Shown here one piece after another: positions 23,970-32,532 of a DNA stretch of 64,000 nt. The notes under the pieces were generated by a model that did not search any database, had not been told where the DNA came from, and worked only from the letters and a program-made list of their open reading frames with translations. The position numbers were made by a program, and so were the translations under genes. Origin of the DNA: JADHLJ01 sp038118725 (GTDB taxonomy: Bacteria; Pseudomonadota; Alphaproteobacteria; Thalassobaculales; Thalassobaculaceae); NCBI GenBank assembly GCA_038118725.1, contig JAYOIK010000010.1, positions 1-64,000 on the forward strand, written 5' to 3'. Every line of letters starts with the position of its first letter. Position 1 is the stretch's first letter.

Positions 23970-24962
23970 ATGAAAATCCTCCTTCTCGAAGTCTCGCATT
24001 GGCATTACCCGCTCTATATCGAGGCCCTGCTGGACACAGGCGTCGAGATCGTCGGCGTATCGGATCGCGATCCCGGGATCCGAGGACGCGAGGCCTCGCG
24101 CTTCGGATGCCCCGGCCATGCCGATTGGCGCGTCGCGCTCGCCGAAAGCACGCCGGACGCCGCGATTGCCTTTGGTCGCCACGCCGAGATGCCGGAGATC
24201 GCCCGCGCGCTGATCCACCACCGCATCCCCTTCGCGCTGGAAAAGCCGGCGGGGTTGACCGCCGAGGACGCCGAGGCCCTCAACCGCGAGGCAAAAGCGG
24301 CGGGCATCCCGGTCGCGGTGCCGCTGGTGCAAAGGGTCGGGCCGCTACAAGCCCTGTTGGACCGGCTGATCGAGGACGAGGGCGCGCGCTTTACAATGAC
24401 GTCCTGGCGCTTCAACGCCGGCCCGCCGAGCCGTTATCCGGTCTCGGGCAACGGCTGGATGCTGGACCCGGAGATCAGCGGCGGCGGCTGCCTGATCAAT
24501 CTCGGCGCGCATTTCATCGATCTGGCGCTTGGCCTGCTGCCGAACCCGCCGGACCGGGTCCACGCCCATATCGACAACAGCCTGCACGGCGAGGCGATCG
24601 AGGATACGGCTCTGTTGAGCATCTCGGCGGATGGCGGCGGACGGGCGCTGATCGAGACCGGCTACAATTTTCCGGATTCCCCGGACAAGCGGGAATACTC
24701 CTTCAGCCTGGCAAGCGCCGGCCACTATGTGCAAACCCGCCCCGGCGGCGTCGCCATCCACCGCCCCGGCGCGCCGGTCGAACTGGTCGACATGAACCTC
24801 GATTCCGATCCGATGTACGGGCTTTTCACCGAACGCTTCCTCTCCGATCTCGCGGCGGGCCGACCGCTTTCTCCCGGCCTCGCGGACTTGGTTCCGGCGA
24901 TGCGGATCATCGACGCGGCGTATCTGTCGGCGCGGGAGAAGCGGGTGGTGGAGTTTCGTTGA
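23970..24962 (+). CDS. Gfo/Idh/MocA family oxidoreductase
   Basis: A 330-residue NAD(P)-dependent dehydrogenase. The Rossmann part begins MKILLLEVSHWHYPLYIEAL, which lacks the classical GxGxxG and has instead LEVSHWH, so it belongs to a divergent branch. EKPAGLTAEDAEALNREAK is the conserved EKPxG block, with Lys in the active site. The second domain includes GGCLINLGAHFIDLALGLL, with the catalytic His of the family. Sugar, inositol or amino-sugar substrates are typical, but the substrate is unknown here. It is convergent with the SDR that follows. Confidence 0.88.
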   Translation: MKILLLEVSHWHYPLYIEALLDTGVEIVGVSDRDPGIRGREASRFGCPGHADWRVALAESTPDAAIAFGRHAEMPEIARALIHHRIPFALEKPAGLTAEDAEALNREAKAAGIPVAVPLVQRVGPLQALLDRLIEDEGARFTMTSWRFNAGPPSRYPVSGNGWMLDPEISGGGCLINLGAHFIDLALGLLPNPPDRVHAHIDNSLHGEAIEDTALLSISADGGGRALIETGYNFPDSPDKREYSFSLASAGHYVQTRPGGVAIHRPGAPVELVDMNLDSDPMYGLFTERFLSDLAAGRPLSPGLADLVPAMRIIDAAYLSAREKRVVEFR

Positions 24963-24983
24963 GGATTTGCCTCCCGCGCGGTC

Positions 24984-25751
24984 TCAGCGCGCGGTCCAGC
25001 CGCCGTCGACCACCAGGCTGGTGCCGGTGACCATGGCCGAGGCCGGGGCGGCGAGATAGACGACCGCGTCGGCGACATCCTCGACCTGGCCGAGCTTGCC
25101 CATGGGGATGCGTTCCAACACGTCCTTGGCGAAGGCCGGGTCCTTGAGGAAACCCTTGGCGAGGGGCGTTTCCACAAAGGTCGGGCCGACCGAGTTGGTG
25201 CGGATGCCGTGCGGCGCGAGTTCGACCCCCATGGCCTTGGTCAGCCCTTCGATCGCGTGCTTGCTGGCGCAGTAAGCCGTGCGAAGCGGCGCGCCGACAT
25301 GCCCCATCTGCGAGGACATGTGGATGATCGAGCCGCCCTTGCCGCGTTCGACCATGCCCCGCGCCACCGCCTGGGCCATCAGATAGGCGCCGCGCAGGTT
25401 CAGGTTGAGGATCGTGTCGAGATGCTCCAGCGACACCTCGAGGAACGGCTCCGGGATATTGGTCCCCGCGTTATTCACGAGAATGTCGATCGGGCCCAGC
25501 GACGGCACCACCTCGGCGATGGCGGCGGGATCGGCGGCGTCGCAGACTGCGGTGCGCGCGATCCCGCCATCCGCCTCGATCCGCGCCTTCAGGGCATCGA
25601 GTTCACTCTGGGTGCGGCTCATCAGGATCACCTCCGCGCCCGCCTCGGATAGCGCAATGGCGCAGGCTTCTCCCAGGCCGCGACCGGCCCCGGTCACCAG
25701 GGCGACAAGACCATCCAGACGAAATCGATCGGGCGAGCGGGTGCGGGACAT
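24984..25751 (-). CDS. SDR family oxidoreductase
   Basis: A 255-residue classical short-chain dehydrogenase. Cofactor motif TGAGRGLG, NNAG motif DILVNNAGTN, catalytic Ser in IIHMSSQMGH and Tyr/Lys in YCASKHAIEGL. VVDGGWTAR ends the protein, as is typical. The absence of a basic residue right after the first strand (LMSRTQSE) leaves NAD versus NADP open, with Arg in MSRT hinting at NADP. ATG 25751 (MSRTRSPD) is preferred over an upstream in-frame start. It is divergent from the PadR gene. Confidence 0.92.
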   Translation of the reverse strand: MSRTRSPDRFRLDGLVALVTGAGRGLGEACAIALSEAGAEVILMSRTQSELDALKARIEADGGIARTAVCDAADPAAIAEVVPSLGPIDILVNNAGTNIPEPFLEVSLEHLDTILNLNLRGAYLMAQAVARGMVERGKGGSIIHMSSQMGHVGAPLRTAYCASKHAIEGLTKAMGVELAPHGIRTNSVGPTFVETPLAKGFLKDPAFAKDVLERIPMGKLGQVEDVADAVVYLAAPASAMVTGTSLVVDGGWTAR

Positions 25752-25873
25752 GGGCGAAACTCCGTAATGCGACGGCTGGACTGAAATCATCGGGCGCCGG
25801 CGCCCGTGCCCCCCGTCTTAGAGAAATTTCGCGGCTGGGAAAACGCCCTATCTTGCAATATCTCATAACAACC

Positions 25874-25886
25874 CCTTATTATAAGG
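25874..25886. promoter_or_regulatory. Perfect palindrome before the PadR gene
   Basis: CCTTATTATAAGG (6+1+6) ends one base before the PadR ATG. It also overlaps a plausible -10 sequence. PadR regulators often repress their own promoter through palindromes; this is the likely operator. Confidence 0.5.
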
Positions 25887-25887
25887 T

Positions 25888-26445
25888 ATGCAGCCCAACC
25901 GCACCAAATACGCCCTCCTCGGCTTTCTCTCGCGGGGCGAGAGCAGCGCCTATCGCCTGCAGGAGACGATCGCCGGGTCGGTGGCGAATTTCTGGCGCGA
26001 GAATGACGGACGGGTCTACCCGATCCTCGCCAAGATGGAGGCCGAGGGCCTGGTCACGGCGCGCGAGGAAGCGACCGGCGGGCGTAAGGCCAAGATCCAC
26101 ACGATCACCGACGCGGGCCTCGCGGCGCTTGACGAATGGCTCGCCGAGGACCCGGTACCCCGCCCGCCGCGCAATGAGCTGTTGCTGAAGATGTTCTTCG
26201 GATATCGGCGGGACCCGGCGACCTTGGACGGATGGTTGAAGGACAAAATCACCGAATCCGACGCCGATCTCGCGCGGTTCGCCAAGGTTCGCTCAAGGCT
26301 TGAGGGCATGCTCTCGGATGTGCCCGACGCGGCGTACTGGTTGATGACCCTGGACTATGGAGAGCGTCGCGCCGCGTTCGAAAAGGACTGGGCGTCGGCG
26401 TGCCGGGAGAGGCTTAAGGATCCGAGCCGAGGGGAAGAGGCATGA
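25888..26445 (+). CDS. PadR family transcriptional regulator
   Basis: A 185-residue regulator with an N-terminal winged helix (MQPNRTKYALLGFLSRGE, SAYRLQETI, RVYPILAKMEAEGLVTARE, then the wing RKAKIHTITDAGLAALDEWL) and a C-terminal helical dimer domain (residues about 95-185) of the Vir_act_alpha_C type. PadR proteins repress genes for stress by phenolics and other compounds. It overlaps the DUF2306 gene by 4 bases (ATGA), so it probably controls that membrane protein. A palindrome adjoins the start codon. The small leader suggests a short or leaderless message. Confidence 0.9.
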   Translation: MQPNRTKYALLGFLSRGESSAYRLQETIAGSVANFWRENDGRVYPILAKMEAEGLVTAREEATGGRKAKIHTITDAGLAALDEWLAEDPVPRPPRNELLLKMFFGYRRDPATLDGWLKDKITESDADLARFAKVRSRLEGMLSDVPDAAYWLMTLDYGERRAAFEKDWASACRERLKDPSRGEEA

Positions 26446-26822
26446 CCGAGGACGTCATCATGTTCCTGCATCTCGGCGCGGCCCTGGTGGCGCTCGTGCT
26501 CGGGATCGTCAATCTGGCCGGCGCCAAGGGCACTCCGAGGCACCGGGCCATCGGTTGGATCTGGATCGCGGCGATGCTGGCCGTGACCTTGCCGTCCCTT
26601 GGCCTCAGGGAGATCAATCCCGGCGGGTTCAGCTGGATTCACGGCCTGACGGTCATCACCATGGTCACCATGGTCGGCGCGATCTGGGCGATCAAGCGGG
26701 GCCGGGTTCGCGCCCATCAGCGGATGATGCTTGGCATGATGTCCGGCCTGACCATCGCCGGAATCTTCACGCTGCTGCCGGGACGATTTTTGGGCAACCT
26801 CTTGTTCTTCGGCGGTGGCTGA
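26442..26822 (+). CDS. DUF2306-like small membrane protein
   Basis: A 126-residue protein with four hydrophobic segments (FLHLGAALVALVLGIVNLA, GWIWIAAMLAVTLPSL, GLTVITMVTMVGAIWAIK, MMSGLTIAGIFTLLPG) and conserved His residues in MFLHLGAAL, TPRHRAIGW and RVRAHQRMM. The His/Arg layout matches the DUF2306 family, thought to bind heme or act as a small redox membrane protein; the role is unknown. It is translationally coupled to the PadR gene upstream. Confidence 0.78.
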   Translation: MTEDVIMFLHLGAALVALVLGIVNLAGAKGTPRHRAIGWIWIAAMLAVTLPSLGLREINPGGFSWIHGLTVITMVTMVGAIWAIKRGRVRAHQRMMLGMMSGLTIAGIFTLLPGRFLGNLLFFGGG

Positions 26823-26852
26823 ACGAAGGCATGCCTTGCAAACCCCAACAGC

Positions 26853-26970
26853 CGTCGCCCTGACGGAGGTTGGGGCTTATGCCGTGATGGCCGCCATGGA
26901 GAGAGACGGTCACCGTTTCGCCACATGATCCAAGCCGGCGGCAAGAACCATTGCCTTCGCAAGGGCGACG
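26853..26970. repeat. Dispersed palindromic repeat, copy B
   Basis: The left end is CCGTCGCCCTGACGGAGG and the right end CCTTCGCAAGGGCGACG. Inside, read on the minus strand, is TTGCCGCCGGC followed by GTGGCGAAACGGTGACCG, the same internal segment as copy C but in opposite orientation relative to the window. It lies between the convergent DUF2306 and HisD-like genes. Confidence 0.85.
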
Positions 26971-27004
26971 CGTGGCGAGGACGGACACCCCCTGGCGCGG
27001 AAGA

Positions 27005-28294
27005 TCAACCCGTATTCTTGCCGCCATAGCGCCGCACGCGGATATCAGCCTGTTCCTGGTGGCCGGCGAAGCCCTCGATGGCGCAGAGCCGCGAGCAATA
27101 CTCGCCGATCATGGCGCTGGCCTCGGGCGTGGTAACCCGCTGATAGGTGCAGGTCTTCAGGAACTTGCCGACCCAAAGCCCGCCGGTATAGCGCGCGGCT
27201 TTCTTCGTGGGCAGGGTGTGGTTGGTGCCGATCACCTTGTCGCCATAGGAAACATTGGTCTCCGGGCCGAGGAACAGCGCGCCGTAATTGGTCATGTTCT
27301 CCAGGAACCAGTTCGGATCGCGGGTCATCACCTGGACATGCTCGGAGGCGATGTCGTCGGCCACCGCCAGCATCTCGGCCTCGTCCTCGCAGACGATCAC
27401 CTGACCATGATCGCGCCAGGCCTGCCCCGCGATCTCGGCGGTCGGAAGGACGGTAAGCTGGCGCTCCACCTCGGCCATGGTGTCGCGGGCCAGTTTCTCG
27501 GAATTGGTCACCAGGATCGCCGGCGAGGTCGGGCCGTGTTCCGCCTGCCCCAACAGATCGGTGGCGCAGATCTCGCCGTCCACCGTCTCGTCGGCGATCA
27601 CCAGGGTCTCGGTCGGTCCGGCGAAGAGGTCGATGCCAACCCGGCCATAGAGCTGTCGCTTGGCCTCGGCTACGAAGGCATTACCCGGTCCGACCAGCAT
27701 GTCGACTCCAGCGATGGTCTCGGTTCCGAGCGCCATGGCGCCCACCGCCTGGATTCCGCCGAGACAGTAGATCTCGTCCACGCCGCCGAGATGCATGGCG
27801 GTGACCACGGCCGGGTTCGGCTCGCCATTGAAGGGCGGCGAGGCGGCGATGATCCGCTTCACCCCGGCGACACCGGCGGTCACGATGCTCATATGCGCCG
27901 AGGCGACCATCGGGTATTTGCCCCCGGGCACGTAGCAGCCGATGGCGTTCACCGGGATGTTCTTGTGCCCCAGCACCACGCCCGGCAGGGTCTCGACCTC
28001 GACATCCTTCAAGGCGTCGCGCTGGATCTTGGCGAAGTTTCGGACCTGCTCCTGGGCGAACTTGATATCGGTGATGTCCTGGGCGCTCATCCGGGAGAGA
28101 CAGGCCTCGATCTCTTGCTCGGAAAGCCGGAAGCTCTCGCGCTCCCAGCCGTCGAACTTGGCGGACAACTCGGCGACGGCGGCATCGCCCCGGCTCTCGA
28201 TCTCGGCCAGGGTTGCCTCGACGATTGCCCTTACCTTGGCGTTCTCCTCGGCCTTCTCGGTTTCGGATTGTCCGGATTTCAGATACCGCGCCAT
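27005..28294 (-). CDS. Histidinol dehydrogenase family protein (possibly a sulfopropanediol-type dehydrogenase)
   Basis: A 429-residue NAD-dependent, zinc-dependent dehydrogenase of the HisD fold. Zinc ligands are visible: Gln and His in LGQAEHGPTS, Asp in SYGDKVIGTNH, and His in GFAGHQEQADIRV. The catalytic Glu-His pair is in SEHVQVM and the NAD block is LFAGPTETLVIAD. It starts MARYLKSGQ, unlike genuine HisD, and ends in the GKFLKTCTYQRVT block typical of paralogs such as HpsN (2,3-dihydroxypropane-1-sulfonate dehydrogenase). No other his gene lies nearby, so a catabolic role on a small diol or sulfonate is more likely than histidine synthesis. It stands alone. Confidence 0.85.
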   Translation of the reverse strand: MARYLKSGQSETEKAEENAKVRAIVEATLAEIESRGDAAVAELSAKFDGWERESFRLSEQEIEACLSRMSAQDITDIKFAQEQVRNFAKIQRDALKDVEVETLPGVVLGHKNIPVNAIGCYVPGGKYPMVASAHMSIVTAGVAGVKRIIAASPPFNGEPNPAVVTAMHLGGVDEIYCLGGIQAVGAMALGTETIAGVDMLVGPGNAFVAEAKRQLYGRVGIDLFAGPTETLVIADETVDGEICATDLLGQAEHGPTSPAILVTNSEKLARDTMAEVERQLTVLPTAEIAGQAWRDHGQVIVCEDEAEMLAVADDIASEHVQVMTRDPNWFLENMTNYGALFLGPETNVSYGDKVIGTNHTLPTKKAARYTGGLWVGKFLKTCTYQRVTTPEASAMIGEYCSRLCAIEGFAGHQEQADIRVRRYGGKNTG

Positions 28295-28383
28295 GGTCCA
28301 CCGCTCCATGCAAGTTCAAGTCGGCGTGGTTCTAACAGCTTGTCCCCGATGGCCCAAGCCCCTCGGGCCGGCGTGGTCCTTGC

Positions 28384-28824
28384 CTAATCGGTGGTATCAA
28401 GGATCGACCACAGCGCCGCCCTGGGCTTCAACAGATCCTCAAGCGTATAACGGTCAAGCACCCCGACGAAGGCGGCCAACGCCTCGTCGAGGACCCGAGG
28501 CAAGGCGCAAGCCGGTGCGATCGGACAGGTATTGCTCGGCGGATCGAAGCACTCGACGATCCGCATGTCATCCTCGCAAGCTCGGACCACGGCGCCGATA
28601 TTGATGTCCTTCGGTTGTAGCGCCAAACGCATGCCGCCGCCGCGCCCCCGCGTGGTGGCGACGAAACCGGCCAAGGCCAAACGGTGAACCACTTTCATCA
28701 AGTGGTTTTCCGAAATCCCGTAGGCGCCCGAAATCGCCTTGATGGTCACCAGTCCGTCCTCTGGAGAGGCGCCGAGATACATGAGAACCCGCAGGGCATA
28801 ATCGGTGTGCACGGTGAAGCGCAT
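28384..28824 (-). CDS. Rrf2 family transcriptional regulator, NsrR-like
   Basis: A 146-residue regulator. The N-terminal winged helix is MRFTVHTDYALRVLMYLG with the recognition helix AISGAYGISENHLMKVVHRL. Cys92, Cys100 and Cys106 (ECFDPPSNTC then PIAPAC) have the C-x7-C-x5-C spacing that binds the NO-sensing iron-sulfur cluster in NsrR. NsrR represses nitric oxide defence genes and is released when NO damages the cluster. The divergent neighbour is a truncated hemoglobin, a typical NsrR target, and two sequences in the shared promoter region resemble NsrR sites. Confidence 0.88.
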   Translation of the reverse strand: MRFTVHTDYALRVLMYLGASPEDGLVTIKAISGAYGISENHLMKVVHRLALAGFVATTRGRGGGMRLALQPKDINIGAVVRACEDDMRIVECFDPPSNTCPIAPACALPRVLDEALAAFVGVLDRYTLEDLLKPRAALWSILDTTD

Positions 28825-28845
28825 GAGGGCCCCCTTGATTCACAA

Positions 28846-28868
28846 AAGATGTATTATAAATATTGATT
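28846..28868. promoter_or_regulatory. Candidate NsrR half-palindrome, NsrR side
   Basis: AAGATGTATTA (28846-28856) matches the left half of the NsrR consensus AAGATGCATTT closely; the right half is degenerate. It lies 22 bases upstream of the repressor start codon, within a strongly AT-rich divergent region. Confidence 0.45.
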
Positions 28869-28886
28869 TTAGGCAATCCACGATAT

Positions 28887-28909
28887 AAAGTGCATTTTCA
28901 ATATACCTT
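28887..28909. promoter_or_regulatory. Candidate NsrR operator, hemoglobin side
   Basis: AAAGTGCATTT and CAATATACCTT around a one-base centre match the NsrR 11-1-11 layout, the left half better than the right. It lies 17 bases upstream of the hemoglobin start. Binding is inferred from sequence. Confidence 0.5.
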
Positions 28910-28925
28910 AAAGACGGGCCATGCC

Positions 28926-29321
28926 ATGGCGGCGGCAACCGAGGCGTTGATCGAAGAGGTTGTCCGAGGTTTTTACACTCGCGTTCGCGACAATCCGGAT
29001 CTCGGCCCGATCTTCGACGGCGCGATCGAGGATTGGGAGCCGCATCTTCTAAAGATGATGGACTTCTGGTCGGCGGTGATGCTGTCGACCCGCCGGTTCA
29101 AGGGTAACCCTGTCTTGAAACACAACGCGCTCGGCGGCGTGACACCGGCGCATTTCGATACCTGGCTCGGCCTGTTCCGAGAGAATGCCCGGGAGCTCTG
29201 CGTGCCTGAAATCGCCGATGAGTTTATCCGCAAGGCCGAGATGATCGCGGAAAGCTTGAAACTCGCGAAGTTCGGCGTGCCGGGGATTCCCCGCGCACGC
29301 TCCGCCGGTGGGCCGCTCTAG
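28926..29321 (+). CDS. Group III truncated hemoglobin
   Basis: A 131-residue globin of the group III (trHbP) type. The typical blocks are FYTRVRDNPDLGPIF, LLKMMDFWSAVMLSTRRFKG, and HNALGGVTPAHFDTWLGLF, with the heme-binding proximal His and the aromatic residues of the pocket. Such globins handle oxygen or nitric oxide in the cytoplasm; the divergent NsrR-like repressor suggests NO response. ATG 28926 is the start; an upstream in-frame ATG at 28863 would place the leader inside the putative operators. Confidence 0.9.
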   Translation: MAAATEALIEEVVRGFYTRVRDNPDLGPIFDGAIEDWEPHLLKMMDFWSAVMLSTRRFKGNPVLKHNALGGVTPAHFDTWLGLFRENARELCVPEIADEFIRKAEMIAESLKLAKFGVPGIPRARSAGGPL

Positions 29322-29351
29322 AAGCGCCTCGGAGACCTTCGCCCCGATGGG

Positions 29352-30986
29352 CTAGCGTTCATACACCACCCGGCCGCCGAGCACCGTCATGTCGACCTTG
29401 ATGTCCTTGATCTCGCTCGGATCAACGGCGAACAGATCCCGCTCCAGCACCGCCAGATCGGCGAGCTTGCCGACTTCGATCGAGCCTTTCAGATGCTCCT
29501 CGCGCCCCGCGAAGGCCCCGAGCCAGGTATAGGCGCGCAGGGCCTCCATCGGCGTTACCGCCTGGCGCTTGTCCAGATCGCCGCCGGTATCCGTTTCCCG
29601 GTTTACCATGGCGTGCAGGGCGGTGAAGGGATTGGCCTTGCAGATCATCGCGTCCGAATGCCCCGGCGCCGGCACGCCGGCGTCGATCAGAGCCCGATGC
29701 GGCCACATATCCACCATCGCCTCCGCCCCTCGATTGGCGCGATAGGCGTCGCCAAGCTCGAACATGAAACCGGTGGCCGAACTGTCGATGACGCCGGCCT
29801 TCTTGAGCCGGGCGAGAATCGCCGGGGTGACATGACAGCAATGCTCGACCCGCATCCGATGATCCTCGCGCGGCGCGGCGGCAAGACACGCCTCGATCGC
29901 GTCCAGCGCGAAATCAATGCCCCGGTCGCCGACGCCCTCGATCATGACCTGCAAACCGGCCCGATGCGCGGCGATGGCGCGGGTCTTGAGATCCTCCAGC
30001 TCGTACAGCAGCACGCCGGTATTGGGCACCGGCTCGCCCTTGATCGGGGTGCCGACATAGGACGTGTGGTAGGCCGCCGTGCGCCCGCTGGTGGAGCAAT
30101 CGGGGCACCATTCGACCCCGATGATCCGCACATCGTCATCACCAAAGCCGGATTGAATACCCGAGGCGACGAAGGACTCGATCAACCCCTCCTCGCGACC
30201 ACTGACGATGATCCCAACCCGCATGGTGAGCCGCGATTGCTCCTTCATCAACTGATAGGCGCGGATCGCCCGGCCCGGGGTAAGGGAGTTGTAAACGGTG
30301 GTAATGCCGACGCTGTTCCAATCGGCGAAAACCCGCTCCAAACCCTCGGCGATGCTCTCGGGCGTATCGCCGTCATGCACCCGGTCAAGAAAGATATGCG
30401 CCGCCGTCTCGCGGACAAGTCCGGTAAAGGCGCCGGTCTCGGGATGGCGGTCGAACTGACCGAAGGGAGGGTCCGCCGCGTCCGGCGCGATACCGCAGAC
30501 CGCGAAGGCTCGCGAATTCGCCAAGCCGAGATGACCGTCGGTGCGCAAGATAAAAAGCGGCCGCCCCCCACTCGCGGCGTCAAGCTCGGCGAGACTGGGA
30601 TAGCCGCCGGACTTGTTCTCGTTCAACCGATAGCCGACGAACCAGTCATCCGGTCCGAGCCTGGCGCAGCTCTCCTCGATCCGGGAGAGCAACACCGCGC
30701 GGTCTGCCACGTGGTCCGGTGACAGCTCATGCCAGCTCATCAATCGCGCGGCATAGGCGTCGGGATGACAATGGGAGTCGACGATGCCTGGGATGATCCG
30801 CCTTCCGGCCGCGTCGATCACCCGCGTCCCGGGGCCGGCATGCGCCATCGCCTTGGCGTCGTCTCCGACTACGATGAAACGCCCGTCCGCCACCGCGAGG
30901 GCCTCGGCCTCCCTTGGCGCTTCCGCTGGCGTTTCGGCGGCCATCGTGGTGACCTTGGCATTGGTAATGATCAAGTCGGCGTGCAT
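29352..30986 (-). CDS. Amidohydrolase, YtcJ-like (amidohydro_3)
   Basis: A 544-residue metal-dependent hydrolase. The N-terminal part starts MHADLIITNAKVTTMAA and leads to the metal-binding HxH in GIVDSHCHPDAY. Later blocks are a His in EHCCHVTPAIL, GHSDAM near the C-terminus, and the closing composite beta domain AVTPMEALRAYTWLGAF, GKLADLAVLERDLF. YtcJ-like enzymes hydrolyse exocyclic amides or enamides; the substrate is unknown. It lies alone between the globin (convergent) and an acyl-CoA dehydrogenase (divergent). Confidence 0.9.
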   Translation of the reverse strand: MHADLIITNAKVTTMAAETPAEAPREAEALAVADGRFIVVGDDAKAMAHAGPGTRVIDAAGRRIIPGIVDSHCHPDAYAARLMSWHELSPDHVADRAVLLSRIEESCARLGPDDWFVGYRLNENKSGGYPSLAELDAASGGRPLFILRTDGHLGLANSRAFAVCGIAPDAADPPFGQFDRHPETGAFTGLVRETAAHIFLDRVHDGDTPESIAEGLERVFADWNSVGITTVYNSLTPGRAIRAYQLMKEQSRLTMRVGIIVSGREEGLIESFVASGIQSGFGDDDVRIIGVEWCPDCSTSGRTAAYHTSYVGTPIKGEPVPNTGVLLYELEDLKTRAIAAHRAGLQVMIEGVGDRGIDFALDAIEACLAAAPREDHRMRVEHCCHVTPAILARLKKAGVIDSSATGFMFELGDAYRANRGAEAMVDMWPHRALIDAGVPAPGHSDAMICKANPFTALHAMVNRETDTGGDLDKRQAVTPMEALRAYTWLGAFAGREEHLKGSIEVGKLADLAVLERDLFAVDPSEIKDIKVDMTVLGGRVVYER

Positions 30987-31122
30987 GATGACCCTGGAAA
31001 TCGCGAGAAAGACCTAGACCGGAGTGGACAACACCGCGTCACCCGCCGCAAGCGATCTTGTGTCGGAAGCGCGCGGGCGGGCGACCAATGCGCCTCCACG
31101 CCGGTCCCCACTCTCCTCCCTC

Positions 31123-31239
31123 CTCGCCCTGACCAAAGTCAGGGCTTTTGCCGCCGGCCCTGGATTCGTGGCGAAATGGTTACCGCCTTGCCCGTGGCGA
31201 TGATCGCGGCAAAAGCCCTAGCCTTCGCCAGGGCGACCG
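31123..31239. repeat. Dispersed palindromic repeat, copy C, in 404-base non-coding stretch
   Basis: The stretch 30987-31390 has no gene. It holds a repeat: CTCGCCCTGACCAAAGTC, then AGGGC, TTTTGCCGCCGGC, GTGGCGAAATGGTTACCG, and the inverted end AAAAGCCCTAGCCTTCGCC then AGGGCGACCG. The interior matches copy B in the opposite sense. The rest of the stretch should hold the promoters of the two divergent genes, but I see no clear boxes. Confidence 0.85.
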
Positions 31240-31390
31240 AACGGGAGGGCCACCCCTTCACCAGGGCGGCGGGTTCACGAAGCCACGCCCAGCCTTGGGA
31301 TTTTCCCGGACGGCAATGACCCTTCGGCAGGATGACGGCGATGGAACAAATTGTCTTGGTTTCCTACAGAGAAGCCCTAAGGTTTAAGTC

Positions 31391-32517
31391 ATGAGTTACG
31401 CCATCAAGCCGAGAACACAAGAGGGCGAGCGCGCCATCGCTCTCGCGGAAGGGCTGCTCGAACGATTTCGCGCCCGGGCCGACGCGGCGGATCGGGCGAA
31501 CGAGATTTGCCCGGACAACTACCGGGACATGCAAGGCGAGGGCGTCGCGGCGGCCTTCGTTCCCGAGGCGNNNNNNNNNNNNNNNNNNNNNNNNNNNNNN
31601 NNNNNNNNNNNNNNNNNNNNNNNNNNNNNNNNNNNNNNNNNNNNNNNNNNNNNNNNNNNNNNNNNNNNNNCGAGGCGGTTGGTCGGGGCGAGGTCCTGAT
31701 CTGCTCGACCACGACCGAGCGTGGCACCGACAATCTGCACCCACTGACGGAGGCGCGCCGCGACGGCGACGGGTGGAGCCTCCACGGCACCAAGTATTTC
31801 GTCACCATGTCACCGCTTGCGACCCATGTCGCGACCAATGTTCGGATAAGGGACGAGGACGGCGATCATATCGCCAATGTCCTCCTGCCGATGGACGCGC
31901 CCGGCCTGTCCCAGGGCAACGATTGGGACGCGTTGGGCATGCGCGCCTCGGGCAGTCAATCGCTGACATTCGAGGGCTGCCGAGCGCCGCTTGACGCGCT
32001 CAGGGTGATCGGCCCTTGGGGGCGGTGGAGCACGCCGGTTCTGGTGAACCGAACCCTCGCCAACGTCCCGCTGGTCGGCGCCTTCCTGGGCATCGCGGAA
32101 ACCGCCATGGAAGTCGCGATGGACGGCCAATCGAAAGCGAGTGCGCGCACCGGCGCCCACCACGCGCTGGCCGAGATGGAGATAAAACTGGCCACCGCCC
32201 GGAGCATTCTGGCGCGGCTCGGCGAGACCCTGGACGCCTTCATGGAGGCAAGCGACGAAGGCCGCGCCGCCACTTATGAGCAGGGTCATGCGCTGATGAA
32301 GGATTATCAGAGCGCGAAATGGGTGGTGAACCGCAACGCCATCGATATCGTCGGCCAGGCGATGGATCTGAGCGGCGGCGGCGGCTTCATGGCGCGCAAC
32401 CCACTCTCCCGGCTCTATCGAGACGTCCGCGCGGGACCTTTCATGCAGCCGTATTCCCCGGTGGACGCGCGCGCCTATATCGGCAAGGTTCTGGTTGGGG
32501 ATCTTCCCGAGGAATAG
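31391..32517 (+). CDS. Acyl-CoA dehydrogenase family protein, interrupted by assembly gap
   Basis: Starts MSYAIKPRTQEGERAIAL with 60 residues before the 100-N gap, then 282 residues after it. The post-gap part has the beta-domain block ICSTTTERGTDNLHPLTEA, GTKYFVTMSPLATH and the C-terminal helical domain (GAFLGIAETAMEVAMDG, AKWVVNRNAIDIVGQAM, SGGGGFMARNPLSRLYRD, FMQPYSPVDAR). The frames on the two sides differ, so the true gap length is not 100. The family layout suggests roughly 50-60 residues are missing. It resembles the flavin-dependent monooxygenase/ACAD group such as DszC-like and SfnB-like proteins more than classical beta-oxidation enzymes, because HAMNPLSR-type ends are typical there; this is tentative. 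Confidence 0.8.
31571..31670. other. Assembly gap, 100 N
   Basis: A scaffold gap inside the acyl-CoA dehydrogenase gene. The coding frame changes across it, so its length is only a placeholder. Confidence 0.99.
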
Positions 32518-32532
32518 GCGGAACCGATAGAG

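Noticed and set aside
27005..28294. Calling this gene hisD
   Set aside because: The N- and C-terminal blocks differ from histidine-biosynthetic HisD and no his genes are nearby, so the symbol would mislead.
26951..28387. Plus-strand open frame of 478 codons opposite the HisD-like gene
   Set aside because: Antisense shadow; the minus strand has all HisD-family catalytic residues.
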